A stretch of DNA of 64,000 nucleotides from an uncultured bacterium (GCA_949288725.1 CASELF010000012.1:29603-93602); one strand, 5' to 3'. Shown: positions 43,412-52,531, counted from the stretch's first letter. Notes: generated by a model from the sequence alone, not told the origin. Made by a program: numbers and translations.

Positions 43412-43687
43412 ATGTCAGACGAAAAAGTAGTAAGCCTAGGTGCAAAGAAAAAATCTCTGACTGAAGAAAAACATCAGCAAGAAGATAATAATACATCTCA
43501 AGACCTTGTATATTGCAGTTTTTGCGGAAGACCAAACACTCAAGTAATAAAAATGGTTAAAGGTCCGGGGGTTAATATTTGCTCCGAATGTGCTATGATT
43601 GCTGTGCAATATCTTATATTGCAAGACAGAATGCCATCAGCAGAAGCTCAACATATATTAGATGCTTTTTGGGGAAAGGTTAGATAA
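43412..43687 (+). CDS. Stand-alone ClpX-type C4 zinc-finger protein
   Basis: 91 residues. The core (about 33-75) is a ClpX zinc-binding domain: Cys35-x2-Cys38 (YCSFCGRP) and Cys57-x2-Cys60 (NICSECAMIA) with the VKMVKGPGVNIC spacing. In ClpX this domain dimerises and docks substrates and adaptors. Here there is no AAA+ domain. The N-terminal 30 residues are polar. AAGGAG site. It opens a long plus-strand cluster that also contains a Clp_N-only protein and clpP. Confidence 0.88.
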   Translation: MSDEKVVSLGAKKKSLTEEKHQQEDNNTSQDLVYCSFCGRPNTQVIKMVKGPGVNICSECAMIAVQYLILQDRMPSAEAQHILDAFWGKVR

Positions 43688-43695
43688 ATATTGCA

Positions 43696-45300
43696 ATGCC
43701 AAATTCTAACTTTAAACAACTAAGCCCTTTTGAGATGAAATTTGCAATTACGGAATTGTTAAAAAAAATCAATTCTGTTAATGATATTCAAAATTGTCTT
43801 GCCGATTTTGAAATGCTAGAGGCACAAAAAGACAAAAAAGTACTCTCAAAAATATTGTTTAAAGAACTTACAAATGCTCAACCTGCAAAAATTCCAATAA
43901 TATGTTTTCTTTTAGAGCACTATCTTCCAAAAGAAGAATTGATTAACAAACTATGGTCGGCATTGAAAATTCAAAATCTGCAAACTGAAGTTAAAATAAC
44001 AATCCTTAACCTTTTAAGAGATTTAGACTCTGATTGGTCATACGAAACTTGCGAAGAATACCTTGAAGATGATGCCAAAAGTTTGCTTGATGAAAATACA
44101 AAACATCTTTTAAATACTGCAGTTATCAATCCAGAAGTACAAATTGACTTTTTAGACTTTATGGCAACCATCAGAACCAATGACAAAATTACACTTTTAA
44201 ATTCTCTTGGAGATGATTTTTCTTCTGATGCAATGGCAAATATTTTAATTCCTGTATTTATGTCAGAACCAAATTCACCTGAAGGAATTGAGGCTCTGAA
44301 ACTTCTTGGGCAAACAAAATCTCAACTTGCACTGCATACTCTTGAAGAAGCAAAAACCTTTGCGTCAGGTGAAATTCTTCAAGAAATAAAAAGAAGTCTT
44401 TCGACTCTGAAACTTTCAGGAATGAGAGTTGATAACACCAAAGAATTTTACAAGAAAATATTATCAAACAGCACTCCGCACAAATTCTATGTAACATATC
44501 CTGACGGATACGGCGATATTGCTATGATATTCACTAGACTTACAGAAAACAAAAAAATTCGATTTGTTTCTATCGTTGCAAATATTAAAACGGGCATAAA
44601 AGATTGTTTCGGATTTTTTGAAATCTCTGAATTTGAATATAGCAAAATTCTTGAACGATTTTTAAGAGATGAAAAAACAGTAGAAATTACCCCTGATGCA
44701 TTTAGAACAATTTTATATAATGCAGAACTTGCAACAATTAAAAAATCAGACTCAAATTGGAAATTTCCTTATGAATACATTTGCTGGAGAAACCTTCTTA
44801 TTGATATTGACTATGAAGCAAAATCTATCGAAGAAATCCTCAAAGAAAAAGTTTCCCCTAAAAAAATCAATGGTAACATCAGTTCTAAACTTTCTGAACT
44901 TAGAATTTCTTCACGCTGGTTTTTGGATGCTAATTACAGTGATGAATTTATCAATTTGTTAAAACAATTAAAAAATTCTGATAATCTTGACAACTTGATT
45001 GAAGAAAACCTAAACAAAGTGTTTGATAAAGAAGAAAAAGAAGAGTGGAAAAAGAAGATTTTAACTTCTGCCTACATAAAATACGCTATCGGCAAACCCG
45101 ATGAAGCAGAAATTGTATATGGTATAATATTTTCTGATGATGAACAGAAAGAACTATTCAAAGATATATTGAAACGAAGCATTTATGAATATCTAATGGT
45201 CATAAAATATGATAAAAACGTCAATTCATACGACTTGACGCACGAAGAAATAAACGATAAAATCAAATATATTGAAGAAAAGTGGGTAGATAATGTATAA
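43696..45300 (+). CDS. Large helical hypothetical protein
   Basis: 534 residues, soluble. Residues 1-230 are alpha-helical with HEAT-like pairs (LSPFEMKFAITELLKK, IEALKLLGQTKSQLALHTLEEAK). The middle (about 250-380) is mixed alpha/beta (KFYVTYPDGYGDIAMIFTRL, KTGIKDCFGFFEIS). The C-terminus is helical. No catalytic motif or family is recognised. It starts 9 bp after the zinc-finger gene without a clear Shine-Dalgarno and overlaps ruvX by 8 bp, so it is coupled on both sides. Confidence 0.8.
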   Translation: MPNSNFKQLSPFEMKFAITELLKKINSVNDIQNCLADFEMLEAQKDKKVLSKILFKELTNAQPAKIPIICFLLEHYLPKEELINKLWSALKIQNLQTEVKITILNLLRDLDSDWSYETCEEYLEDDAKSLLDENTKHLLNTAVINPEVQIDFLDFMATIRTNDKITLLNSLGDDFSSDAMANILIPVFMSEPNSPEGIEALKLLGQTKSQLALHTLEEAKTFASGEILQEIKRSLSTLKLSGMRVDNTKEFYKKILSNSTPHKFYVTYPDGYGDIAMIFTRLTENKKIRFVSIVANIKTGIKDCFGFFEISEFEYSKILERFLRDEKTVEITPDAFRTILYNAELATIKKSDSNWKFPYEYICWRNLLIDIDYEAKSIEEILKEKVSPKKINGNISSKLSELRISSRWFLDANYSDEFINLLKQLKNSDNLDNLIEENLNKVFDKEEKEEWKKKILTSAYIKYAIGKPDEAEIVYGIIFSDDEQKELFKDILKRSIYEYLMVIKYDKNVNSYDLTHEEINDKIKYIEEKWVDNV

Positions 45301-45697
45301 AGTTATGGCACTTGATGTAGGTACAAAAAGAATAGGCATAGCACTAAGCGATTATCTTCTCATGCTTTCAAACGGGCATTCATATATTCCAAGAGAACCC
45401 GAGGACAAGGCTCTTGAAACTATTTATAAAATAGCCAAAGAAAATAATGTAAAAAAAATTGTAATCGGTTTACCGCTTAATATGGATGGCACAAAAGGAT
45501 TTCAGGCTGAAAATTGTGAAGAATTTGCCTCTAAAATAAAAGATTATGAAATAATATTCGAAGATGAAAGACTTACTTCTGATACGGCAGAAGAAAATCT
45601 TCGAAATAAAAAAATAGATTTTAAAAAAGATAAAGGTTTAGTTGATATTGAAAGTGCTTGTATTATACTGGAACAATACTTAGCACGAAAAAAATAG
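45293..45697 (+). CDS. ruvX: Putative pre-16S rRNA nuclease / Holliday junction resolvase YqgF
   Basis: 134 residues, RNase-H-like fold: MALDVGTKRIGIALSD (first catalytic Asp), VIGLPLNMDG, and EDERLTSDTAEE (acidic motif). Length is normal. Family members process the 5' end of 16S rRNA and cut branched nucleic acid. Coupled to the preceding gene by an 8-bp overlap. Confidence 0.95.
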   Translation: MYKVMALDVGTKRIGIALSDYLLMLSNGHSYIPREPEDKALETIYKIAKENNVKKIVIGLPLNMDGTKGFQAENCEEFASKIKDYEIIFEDERLTSDTAEENLRNKKIDFKKDKGLVDIESACIILEQYLARKK

Positions 45698-45707
45698 GAG
45701 AAAAGAC

Positions 45708-46001
45708 ATGGCAATCGAAGAAGAAAACAACAATATTATTGAAGTAACTGATGAAGACGGCAGCGTTATCAGATGTGAATTATATGATATTATTGAATAT
45801 GAAGGTAAACAATATGCTTTATTAGTTGAAGTTGACGCTGAAGAATCAGAAGAAGAACCTGAATTAGTTCTTATGAGATTAATTGAAAACGGTGACAGCG
45901 ACGAAGTATTCTTTGAAACTATAGATGATGACGATGAATTTGAAAAAGTTCAAGCATATATCGAAAGTTTACCTGATGAAGATTTAGAAGACGAAGAATA
46001 A
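45708..46001 (+). CDS. DUF1292 acidic protein
   Basis: 97 residues, strongly acidic. The DUF1292 pattern is ITDEDG-like EVTDEDGSVIRCELYDIIEYEGKQYALL, then an acidic tail (EDLEDEE). In Firmicutes the same gene follows the yqgF orthologue yrrK, as here, so gene order is conserved. Function unknown. It has a GGAGAAAAG site 10 bp after ruvX. Confidence 0.92.
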   Translation: MAIEEENNNIIEVTDEDGSVIRCELYDIIEYEGKQYALLVEVDAEESEEEPELVLMRLIENGDSDEVFFETIDDDDEFEKVQAYIESLPDEDLEDEE

Positions 46002-46012
46002 GGATTGATGTT

Positions 46013-47374
46013 TTGTTTGAAAAGTTCACTGAAAAAGCAATTAATGTAATAGTAGAAGCACAAAATATTGCAATATATGATCACTCTGATAAAGTATTGT
46101 CAGAACATTTATTGTTAGCATTAATAAAAGAAACAAAAGGATTTTGCGCCAAAATATTCAAAAATTACAACATAACTTATGAAAGATTGGCAAAAGAAAT
46201 CTACATGAGTATAAATATTGAAGAAGCCGATATGAATTCTTCAATACCATTCAGTGACGATTTCAAAAGGATATTAACCGAAACAATGGATTTGCTGGAC
46301 AAATCAGGAAATTCCACCGTTCACTATGAGCATTTAGTTTTAGCCGCAATTAGTGATAAACAATCAAGAATACCGCAATATTTGGAAAATCTTGGATTTG
46401 ATATCGAAAAATCTAAACCGCTTATTGAAAAACTTGTGCAAAGAAAAGTCAAAAAAGATCTTCACCCTGAACTTGATGAAAATAAAGAGCAGGAAGTAAA
46501 TTTAACCAAAGAAACAGATACACTTTTTGACAATGAAAAATCTTCACAAGTTTTTCAAAGATCAGTTGCAAAACTGTCTGCTTCAAACTATGAAATTCTA
46601 GGAACAGAACAAATAGTTTCTTCAATTTTGGAAGATAAAAATTCGGATCTAACAAAAATACTTGCTCAATACGGAATAACAAGTGAAATTTTTGATGAAA
46701 AATTATCACATGTAAATACAAGAACCCCAGAATATGAAGGTCGTCAAATAGTATTTACACCGAGTGCATTTATGGCAATGAGTTTGGCACTTCAAACGGC
46801 AAAAGAACTTGGGTCATCTGAAGTTTTGCCGGAACACATGATTTTAGGGCTGTTAAAAACTAAAAAAGGACTTGCTTATAACATATTTAAAGAATTACAT
46901 ATAAACGACGATGATTTAGCCCACGGTATTATTAAACCAATAGAAAAACAAATGCCGGAGACTCTTACGATTTTACGCCTTGCAAAACAAGAAGCAAGAA
47001 GAATCGGCAGAGGAGTCGTTGGAACCGAAATGTTCCTGCTTGGAATTATCAGCGAAGGAACAGGCGTAGGTGCAATTGTTTTAAAAGAACTTGAAATAAA
47101 TATTAAAGACGCAAGAATTATGGTCGAAAAAATTATCGGCTACGGAAATGAATACTTTGACAGTGAAGTCGTATTCACCAAAAGAGCAAAACGAGTTCTT
47201 GAAACTGCTTGGGAATATGCGAAAAAACAAAATAAAACTAAAATTGAATCCTCCGATTTGTTATGGGCAATAACAACAGAACCGGAATCACTTGCGATGC
47301 AGGCTCTTGAATTATTAGGAACAGATGTTGTTGAAATTAGAGAAGGTATAAAAAAACACCTTAAAAAAGTTTAA
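46013..47374 (+). CDS. Clp_N-repeat protein lacking AAA+ domains
   Basis: 453 residues from a TTG start with AAGGA upstream. The sequence opens MFEKFTEKAINVIVEAQ, just like ClpC, and has the Clp_N repeat pattern several times: LSEHLLLALIKE, VHYEHLVLAAISDK, LGTEQIVSSILED, LPEHMILGLLKTKKG, VGTEMFLLGIISEG and IESSDLLWAITTEP. That is about six half-repeats, or three Clp_N domains. There is no Walker motif anywhere, so it cannot unfold proteins by itself. In ClpC, Clp_N binds adaptors and phospho-arginine. It may be a substrate receptor for a Clp machine encoded elsewhere; this is inference. Confidence 0.9.
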   Translation: MFEKFTEKAINVIVEAQNIAIYDHSDKVLSEHLLLALIKETKGFCAKIFKNYNITYERLAKEIYMSINIEEADMNSSIPFSDDFKRILTETMDLLDKSGNSTVHYEHLVLAAISDKQSRIPQYLENLGFDIEKSKPLIEKLVQRKVKKDLHPELDENKEQEVNLTKETDTLFDNEKSSQVFQRSVAKLSASNYEILGTEQIVSSILEDKNSDLTKILAQYGITSEIFDEKLSHVNTRTPEYEGRQIVFTPSAFMAMSLALQTAKELGSSEVLPEHMILGLLKTKKGLAYNIFKELHINDDDLAHGIIKPIEKQMPETLTILRLAKQEARRIGRGVVGTEMFLLGIISEGTGVGAIVLKELEINIKDARIMVEKIIGYGNEYFDSEVVFTKRAKRVLETAWEYAKKQNKTKIESSDLLWAITTEPESLAMQALELLGTDVVEIREGIKKHLKKV

Positions 47375-47379
47375 TTACT

Positions 47380-48720
47380 ATGAATAAAATTTGCGAGGAA
47401 ATTAAATCTTTTTTGACAAAATATGACTTAAACCACGAAAAACTTATATACTTGATAGGTTTTTCAGGCGGTTATGATTCAATGTGTCTTGCTGATGTTT
47501 TAAAAAAAATCTCTCCTAAAAACAAAATTATTGCACTTCACCTAAACCATTGCTGGCGAGGAGAAGAAAGTGACAGAGAAGAACAAAATTGCATAAAATT
47601 TTGTAAGGATAAAGGAATTGAAATTTATTGCGAAAAATTATCAAATTCAGTTCCACATACAGAAACAGCGGCACGAGATGCAAGATATAACTTTTTTAAA
47701 AAATGCAGCGAAAAATTTAACACTAATATTATCTTTACAGCCCACAACAAAAACGATAATGTAGAAACTTTATTATATAGAATTTGCACAGGGACAGGAA
47801 TTTGCGGACTTAGAGGAATTTGCGAAAATCGAGAGATTTACTATCGTCCATTACTGAATATTTCAAGAGATGAAATTGAAAAATATTGCAAAGACAATAA
47901 ACTTACCCCCAATGTTGACAGTTCAAATTCAAATATTGAATATAAAAGAAATTATATTAGGGCTAAAATACTTCCTGAATTAAAAAAGATTAACCCTAAT
48001 GCGCTAGATAAAATCAATTCACTTTCTGAAATTGCAAAAGAAGAAAATGAAATTGTAGAAGAATATTTGACCAAAATTCTTGAAAAAATTACAGAAAATG
48101 GGCAAATTCAAACAAAAAAATTCTTTAAACAATCAACCTCTATACAAAAAAGAATAATCTATAAATTGTTTTTAAATAATAATCTTGAATATGACAAAAA
48201 TAGGATTTTATATATTCAAGACTTTTTGAAAGAAAATGCCAACTCAAAATCCGGCAAAACCTGTTCGCTCACCGAAAACTTATGGATATTTATAAACAGT
48301 GAATTTATCGAAATTATTAACAATGAAAAGCAAGAACTTCCATATTTTCACATTCTAAAAGAGGGAAAATATGAAAACAAAAATTATATCTTTGAAATAG
48401 AAAAATTCGACAAAGTTGTTAGAAAATTTCCTAAAGAATATGAAAATACAGCCTATGTAGATTTAAAAAATATCCCGTTTGAATTTGAAATACGAACTCG
48501 AAAAGATGGCGATATAATACAACCTTTCGGTTTAGACGGCACTCAGAAATTAAAAAAATATCTTAATGCAAAAAAAGTTCCAAACCACAAAAAAGATTCC
48601 CTACTGTTTTTGGCTCAGGGAAATGAAATCCTTTGGGCAATTAATTTAGGTATTAGTGATAAAATAAAAACAAGACAAAAACCAACTCATGTGCTAAAGT
48701 TTTATAAGAAGGAGCAGTAA
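47380..48720 (+). CDS. tilS: tRNA(Ile)-lysidine synthase
   Basis: 446 residues. The PP-loop SGGYDSMCL (family SGGxDS) is present, followed by LHLNHCWRGEESDREEQ, TAHNKNDNVETLLYRICTGTG and RPLLNISRDEIEKYC. A C-terminal TilS domain has RTRKDGDIIQPFG. It makes lysidine at C34 of tRNA-Ile(CAU), changing AUG to AUA reading. It follows the Clp_N gene by 5 bp and precedes hpt by 1 bp, the order known from many bacteria. Confidence 0.97.
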   Translation: MNKICEEIKSFLTKYDLNHEKLIYLIGFSGGYDSMCLADVLKKISPKNKIIALHLNHCWRGEESDREEQNCIKFCKDKGIEIYCEKLSNSVPHTETAARDARYNFFKKCSEKFNTNIIFTAHNKNDNVETLLYRICTGTGICGLRGICENREIYYRPLLNISRDEIEKYCKDNKLTPNVDSSNSNIEYKRNYIRAKILPELKKINPNALDKINSLSEIAKEENEIVEEYLTKILEKITENGQIQTKKFFKQSTSIQKRIIYKLFLNNNLEYDKNRILYIQDFLKENANSKSGKTCSLTENLWIFINSEFIEIINNEKQELPYFHILKEGKYENKNYIFEIEKFDKVVRKFPKEYENTAYVDLKNIPFEFEIRTRKDGDIIQPFGLDGTQKLKKYLNAKKVPNHKKDSLLFLAQGNEILWAINLGISDKIKTRQKPTHVLKFYKKEQ

Positions 48721-48721
48721 A

Positions 48722-49255
48722 ATGATAACAGCAGTAAACGATTTAAAAATATTGCTTACAGATGAGCAAATTCAAACCAGAATAAAATCACTCGCTGATG
48801 AAATAAATAAAGATTACAAAGGTGAAGAAATTGTACTTATCTGTGTTTTAAAAGGTGCTGTTATGTTTGCTGTTGATTTATCAAAACATTTGAATATGCC
48901 GTTAAAAATGGAATTTATAAAGTTATCCAGTTATGGCAACGGAATGACATCATCAGGCAAAGTTCAATCTTTTGGTGCGCATCTTGAAGAAATTAACGGT
49001 AAAAATGTCTTAATCGTTGAAGATATCATTGATACAGGGTTAACTGCAGAATTTTTAATAAATTATATTAAGGAAACTTATCATCCAAAAACACTTAAAT
49101 TTTGTTCGCTTCTTAACAAAAAAGAAACTAGAAAAAGTTCCGTTCAACCTGATTATTACGGGTTTGAAATCGGCAATAAATTTGTTGTCGGCTACGGACT
49201 TGATGATGAGGGATATAACAGAAACCTTAACTATATAGGATATAAGGAACTTTAA
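48722..49255 (+). CDS. hpt: Hypoxanthine phosphoribosyltransferase
   Basis: 177 residues. PRPP-binding motif VLIVEDIIDTGLT, the flexible-loop MEFIKLSSYGNGMTSSG, the ILICVLKGA-type start (VLICVLKGAVMFAVDL) and the end YDDEGYNRNL-like GLDDEGYNRNL are all in family order. It salvages hypoxanthine and guanine to IMP/GMP. AAGGAGCAG lies at the end of tilS. Confidence 0.96.
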   Translation: MITAVNDLKILLTDEQIQTRIKSLADEINKDYKGEEIVLICVLKGAVMFAVDLSKHLNMPLKMEFIKLSSYGNGMTSSGKVQSFGAHLEEINGKNVLIVEDIIDTGLTAEFLINYIKETYHPKTLKFCSLLNKKETRKSSVQPDYYGFEIGNKFVVGYGLDDEGYNRNLNYIGYKEL

Positions 49256-49272
49256 TAATTCAAAGGTATTTG

Positions 49273-50496
49273 ATGCTGGAAAAGGTTTTGCAAAATATAA
49301 ATAAATTCTACAAACAAGATTTCAAAACACTTGAACAAATTTATAAAATTTTTGAAATCATTAACGAAGTTATAGAATTTGATTTCGGTGCAATATTTTA
49401 CCTTGTGCCTAATGAATTGCAATTAAAATTTCAAACCGGCAATATTTTTGAAAAGTCATATAAAATAGATGATAAATTAACAAATATTCTATACAATCCG
49501 GCAAATAATGATATTTCAACAAAGATAAAAGATTTATTCCATATTAAAAATCATTTAATTACAAAAAGATTAATAATAAAAGGTACTGTTCTTGGTATTC
49601 TTTGCCTTGAACGAAAAAATAAACCCTTTACGCAAAATGAACAAATCATTTTGGAAACATACTCAAATATAATCGCAAACACAATAAAAGATATTGAACT
49701 TGCTCAAATACTATCACAGCAAACCCAAACACTTGAAAAAGGGCTTAAAGAAACACACCAGGCATACGAAACAATAAAACAGCAGAATAAAAAAATCAAA
49801 GAGAATGAAAAACTACAAAATCAATTTCTTGCGAATATCTCACACGATTTGAGAACTCCGCTTAATTCAATAATAGGTTTTTCTGAAATTCTTTCCAATA
49901 AAATATTTGGCGACCTTAATGAAAAACAACTGGAATACATTGAAGACATAAGGATTTCAGGCATACGCCTGCTTGGGATGATAAATGAGGTTCTTGATAT
50001 TACAAAACTGGAATCAAATACTGTCAAATTAAACAAAATAAACATAGATCTTAATATCTTGTTAAATGAAGTCTTAAATATTCTAAAACCTATATACAAC
50101 AAAAAAAATATAAAAATCAAATACGAAATTCCAAAAGATTTGACTATACTTGGAGATTATATAAAACTTCAACAAGTTCTTTTTAATATTATCGGGAATG
50201 CAATAAAATTTTCCCCGGAAAATTCAACTATAGAAATAAATATCCTTCAAACAGATAAAACTACAGTAATAAGCATAAAAGATTATGGTATAGGAATTGC
50301 CAAAACAAATCAGAAAAAAATATTCAAAAAATTTTACCAAGTGGAAAACACCCTTTCTAAATCAGGGATATCAACAGGACTTGGGTTAACAATAGCAAAA
50401 GAATTTGTTAAACTCCATAAAGGGGAAATCGAAGTTAATAGCGAACTTCAAAAAGGCACAACTTTTACAATAAAACTACCTATTATGAACGATTGA
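49273..50496 (+). CDS. Cytoplasmic GAF-domain sensor histidine kinase
   Basis: 407 residues from the ATG at 49273 (AAAGG site). There is no membrane segment. An N-terminal GAF-like domain (about 5-140, ending LGILCLERKNKPFT) is joined by a coiled coil (about 145-185) to HisKA with His191 (NISHDLRTPLNSIIGFSE) and an HATPase domain (NIIGNAIKFSP, DYGIGI, GLGLTIAKEF, FTIKLP). It should sense a cytoplasmic cue. No response regulator is adjacent. Located between hpt and clpP. Confidence 0.95.
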   Translation: MLEKVLQNINKFYKQDFKTLEQIYKIFEIINEVIEFDFGAIFYLVPNELQLKFQTGNIFEKSYKIDDKLTNILYNPANNDISTKIKDLFHIKNHLITKRLIIKGTVLGILCLERKNKPFTQNEQIILETYSNIIANTIKDIELAQILSQQTQTLEKGLKETHQAYETIKQQNKKIKENEKLQNQFLANISHDLRTPLNSIIGFSEILSNKIFGDLNEKQLEYIEDIRISGIRLLGMINEVLDITKLESNTVKLNKINIDLNILLNEVLNILKPIYNKKNIKIKYEIPKDLTILGDYIKLQQVLFNIIGNAIKFSPENSTIEINILQTDKTTVISIKDYGIGIAKTNQKKIFKKFYQVENTLSKSGISTGLGLTIAKEFVKLHKGEIEVNSELQKGTTFTIKLPIMND

Positions 50497-50542
50497 TAAA
50501 ATAACTTGTTTAGTATAGAATAAAGCAAAAAGGAGAGCCAAA

Positions 50543-51157
50543 ATGGATCAAGAAACATATATGAAAATAATGGGTTATGTTCCAACCGTTATTGAAGCAT
50601 CTTCACGTGGAGAACGTTCATTTGATATCTTTTCAAGACTATTAAGAGAAAGAATTATCTTTTTAGGAACAGAAATTGATGATGATGTAGCAAATTCTGT
50701 AGTTGCACAATTGTTGTTATTAGACAGTGAAAATTCAGAAAAAGACATTATGTTATACATAAATAGCCCCGGTGGTGTTATCACAGCAGGAATGGCAATA
50801 TATGATACAATGCAATTAATAAAATCAGATGTTTCAACTATATGTTTGGGTGAAGCAGCATCAATGGGAGCATTTTTGCTATCAGCAGGCGCGAAAGGTA
50901 AAAGAATGGCACTTCCTAGCGCAAGAATAATGATTCACCAACCATTAGGCGGTGCTAAAGGTCAAGCAACAGATATTGAACTTGAAGCAAAAGAAATTCT
51001 AAGAATGAAAGATATGTTAATCGGAATTATGGCAGAAAATTCAGGTCAAAGTTTCGAAAAAGTAAAAGAAGATTGTGAAAGAGATCACTATCTATCAGCA
51101 TTTGAAGCAAAAGAATATGGTTTGATTGATAAAGTTGTTGAAAGACAACATTCATAA
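50543..51157 (+). CDS. clpP: ATP-dependent Clp protease proteolytic subunit
   Basis: 204 residues, the usual length. The catalytic triad is Ser107 ([11 protein letters not shown]), His132 (IMIHQPLGG) and Asp181 ([10 protein letters not shown]). The N-terminal axial loop and the [14 protein letters not shown] motifs are canonical. It forms the ClpP barrel with ClpX/ClpC. No clpX or clpC ATPase gene lies in this window. It has an AAGGAGA site and a 20-bp terminator. Confidence 0.98.
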   Translation: MDQETYMKIMGYVPTVIEASSRGERSFDIFSRLLRERIIFLGTEIDDDVANSVVAQLLLLDSENSEKDIMLYINSPGGVITAGMAIYDTMQLIKSDVSTICLGEAASMGAFLLSAGAKGKRMALPSARIMIHQPLGGAKGQATDIELEAKEILRMKDMLIGIMAENSGQSFEKVKEDCERDHYLSAFEAKEYGLIDKVVERQHS

Positions 51158-51167
51158 TAAATCTAAA

Positions 51168-51210
51168 ATAAAAGAGGGCCAAGGCATAAAATGCCTTGGC
51201 CCTCTTTTAT
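51168..51210 (+). terminator. clpP terminator, 20-bp stem
   Basis: Perfect arms 51168-51187 and 51191-51210, loop AAA. Confidence 0.92.
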
Positions 51211-51272
51211 TTGTTCCTTATATAATCTGAAATTAAGACTTTTTATTAAGAAATGTTAACAAAACAAATCTA

Positions 51273-51300
51273 AACATGCAATTCAGCGCCGCAACATGTT
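51273..51300. promoter_or_regulatory. Inverted repeat upstream of the 175-residue gene
   Basis: AACATG (51273-51278), 16 nt, CATGTT (51295-51300), directly before a TATATA-type -10 (51304-51309). Operator-like, unproven. Confidence 0.35.
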
Positions 51301-51313
51301 TTTATATATATGA

Positions 51314-51360
51314 AGGTTAAAATTAAAGGTTAGTTATAAAAGGTTAAAAAGGTAGGGTTA
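51314..51360 (+). repeat. Four AGGTTA-type direct repeats before a gene start
   Basis: AGGTTA at 51314, 51327 and 51341 and GGGTTA at 51355: spacing 13, 14 and 14 bp, ending 2 nt before the ATG at 51363. The last copy (AGGTAGGG) may double as the ribosome binding site. Confidence 0.5.
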
Positions 51361-51362
51361 AA

Positions 51363-51890
51363 ATGGGTATTTTCACATTTACCGCTCGAGTACACGCATT
51401 GATGTACCAAAAGAGCAACATTGAGTATCGTCTAATGCAACTGACGAAAAAATTACAAAGTTTACAACAATACTCAGCATTAATCGCAAATGGAGGCGTT
51501 TCAATCGGCGATTTATTAAGTTCTCCTGGGGTTAATATGGGTAGAATGATGAATTACTTGGCTTGGGCACACAACAATTCATTATTGTATATGCAACAAA
51601 ATGCACCTCAAGCAATTTCTTGGTACCAAAGCCAAATGGGTAATTCTCAAAACGCAGCAAATAATCAACAAATGCAAAGATGGATAATGCTACAGTTATA
51701 CCAACAAGGTCGTGATAGAGCAATGCAAATTGAAACTCGTAACTTAAAAGTTGAAGAAGATAAAATTGCTCAAGAAAAAGAAAGACTTGAAGCACAAGGT
51801 AAATCTGTAGAAGCTGAATTGAAATCAGCAAGAGAAGGCAGAGATCAAGCCATTAAAGATATGGCTCCGAGATACACATTTAATGCTTAA
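51363..51890 (+). CDS. Small protein with flagellin-like coiled-coil ends
   Basis: 175 residues, no signal peptide. The N-terminal helix MGIFTFTARVHALMYQKSN (about 1-45) and the C-terminal helix (about 120-170, EEDKIAQEKERLEAQGKS, ending APRYTFNA) flank a Gln/Asn-rich middle. Spacing of MG, AR, K, EY and L..KL residues in the N-terminus matches the 694-residue protein at 8544-10628, and both C-termini carry EDKI then a heptad helix ending near a Phe. This suggests one family of short and long forms. Function unknown; assembly like axial proteins is inference. Confidence 0.8.
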   Translation: MGIFTFTARVHALMYQKSNIEYRLMQLTKKLQSLQQYSALIANGGVSIGDLLSSPGVNMGRMMNYLAWAHNNSLLYMQQNAPQAISWYQSQMGNSQNAANNQQMQRWIMLQLYQQGRDRAMQIETRNLKVEEDKIAQEKERLEAQGKSVEAELKSAREGRDQAIKDMAPRYTFNA

Positions 51891-51924
51891 TTCTTTAACC
51901 CCTTATAATTTAACTAACCAATAT

Positions 51925-51950
51925 AAAGTCCTGCAACAGCAGGACTTTTA
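51925..51950 (+). terminator. Terminator of the 175-residue gene
   Basis: AAAGTCCTGC/GCAGGACTTT, loop AACA. Confidence 0.9.
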
Positions 51951-51955
51951 ACCGT

Positions 51956-52465
51956 TTAAGAAGTTTTTATTACAATATCAACAGGAATATCAAAAATCTC
52001 TGTCGGTATTTTATCAACAACAAGACACTCCGGTAATGCGCAAATTGTTTTCACATTTTTATTCTGGCTAAGAAATCTATCATAAAACCCACCGCCATAG
52101 CCTAGTCTATTGCCATTACAATCAACCAATAACGCAGGAACTATAACTAAATCCAGCAATGAAGAAGAACAAGGGCTTGAACAAGGTTCATAAATACCTA
52201 ATGATGATTTTTCCAGTTTTTCACCCTCTGAATATGGGCAAATCAACATATCTTGACCGTTCACTCTTGGAAAATAAAAATTTTTATCATCACGAAGCAA
52301 CCCAAGATAATTCATTTCATATTTTAACGGGTAATACAACAAAACATTTTTTGCCGATTGGTAAGTTTCATTATTTTGAATTAATCTGGTAAGTTTTTTG
52401 GAAAAGTCGTCTGTATCAAGAGTTTTCCTAATTTCTTTTGCTTTTGCGCGTAATTCATCTTTCAT
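51956..52465 (-). CDS. 5-formyltetrahydrofolate cyclo-ligase
   Basis: 169 residues from the ATG at 52465; an in-frame GTG at 52498 has no ribosome site. The family motif GYGGGFYDRFL (nucleotide/phosphate loop) and the N-terminal KDELRAKAKEIRKTL are clear. It converts 5-formyl-THF to 5,10-methenyl-THF using ATP. No Shine-Dalgarno is visible; a TGGTATATA box lies 8 nt upstream of the ATG, so a near-leaderless mRNA is possible. Confidence 0.93.
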   Translation of the reverse strand: MKDELRAKAKEIRKTLDTDDFSKKLTRLIQNNETYQSAKNVLLYYPLKYEMNYLGLLRDDKNFYFPRVNGQDMLICPYSEGEKLEKSSLGIYEPCSSPCSSSLLDLVIVPALLVDCNGNRLGYGGGFYDRFLSQNKNVKTICALPECLVVDKIPTEIFDIPVDIVIKTS

Positions 52466-52508
52466 AATAAAAATATATACCAAAACCTGATAAATCACAA
52501 AACAATAA

Positions 52509-52531
52509 AGCCGTAATTTTATAATTACGGC
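52509..52531 (-). terminator. Sigma-factor gene terminator
   Basis: GCCGTAATT/AATTACGGC stem with TTAT loop; the tail on the minus strand is T-rich but interrupted. Confidence 0.6.
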
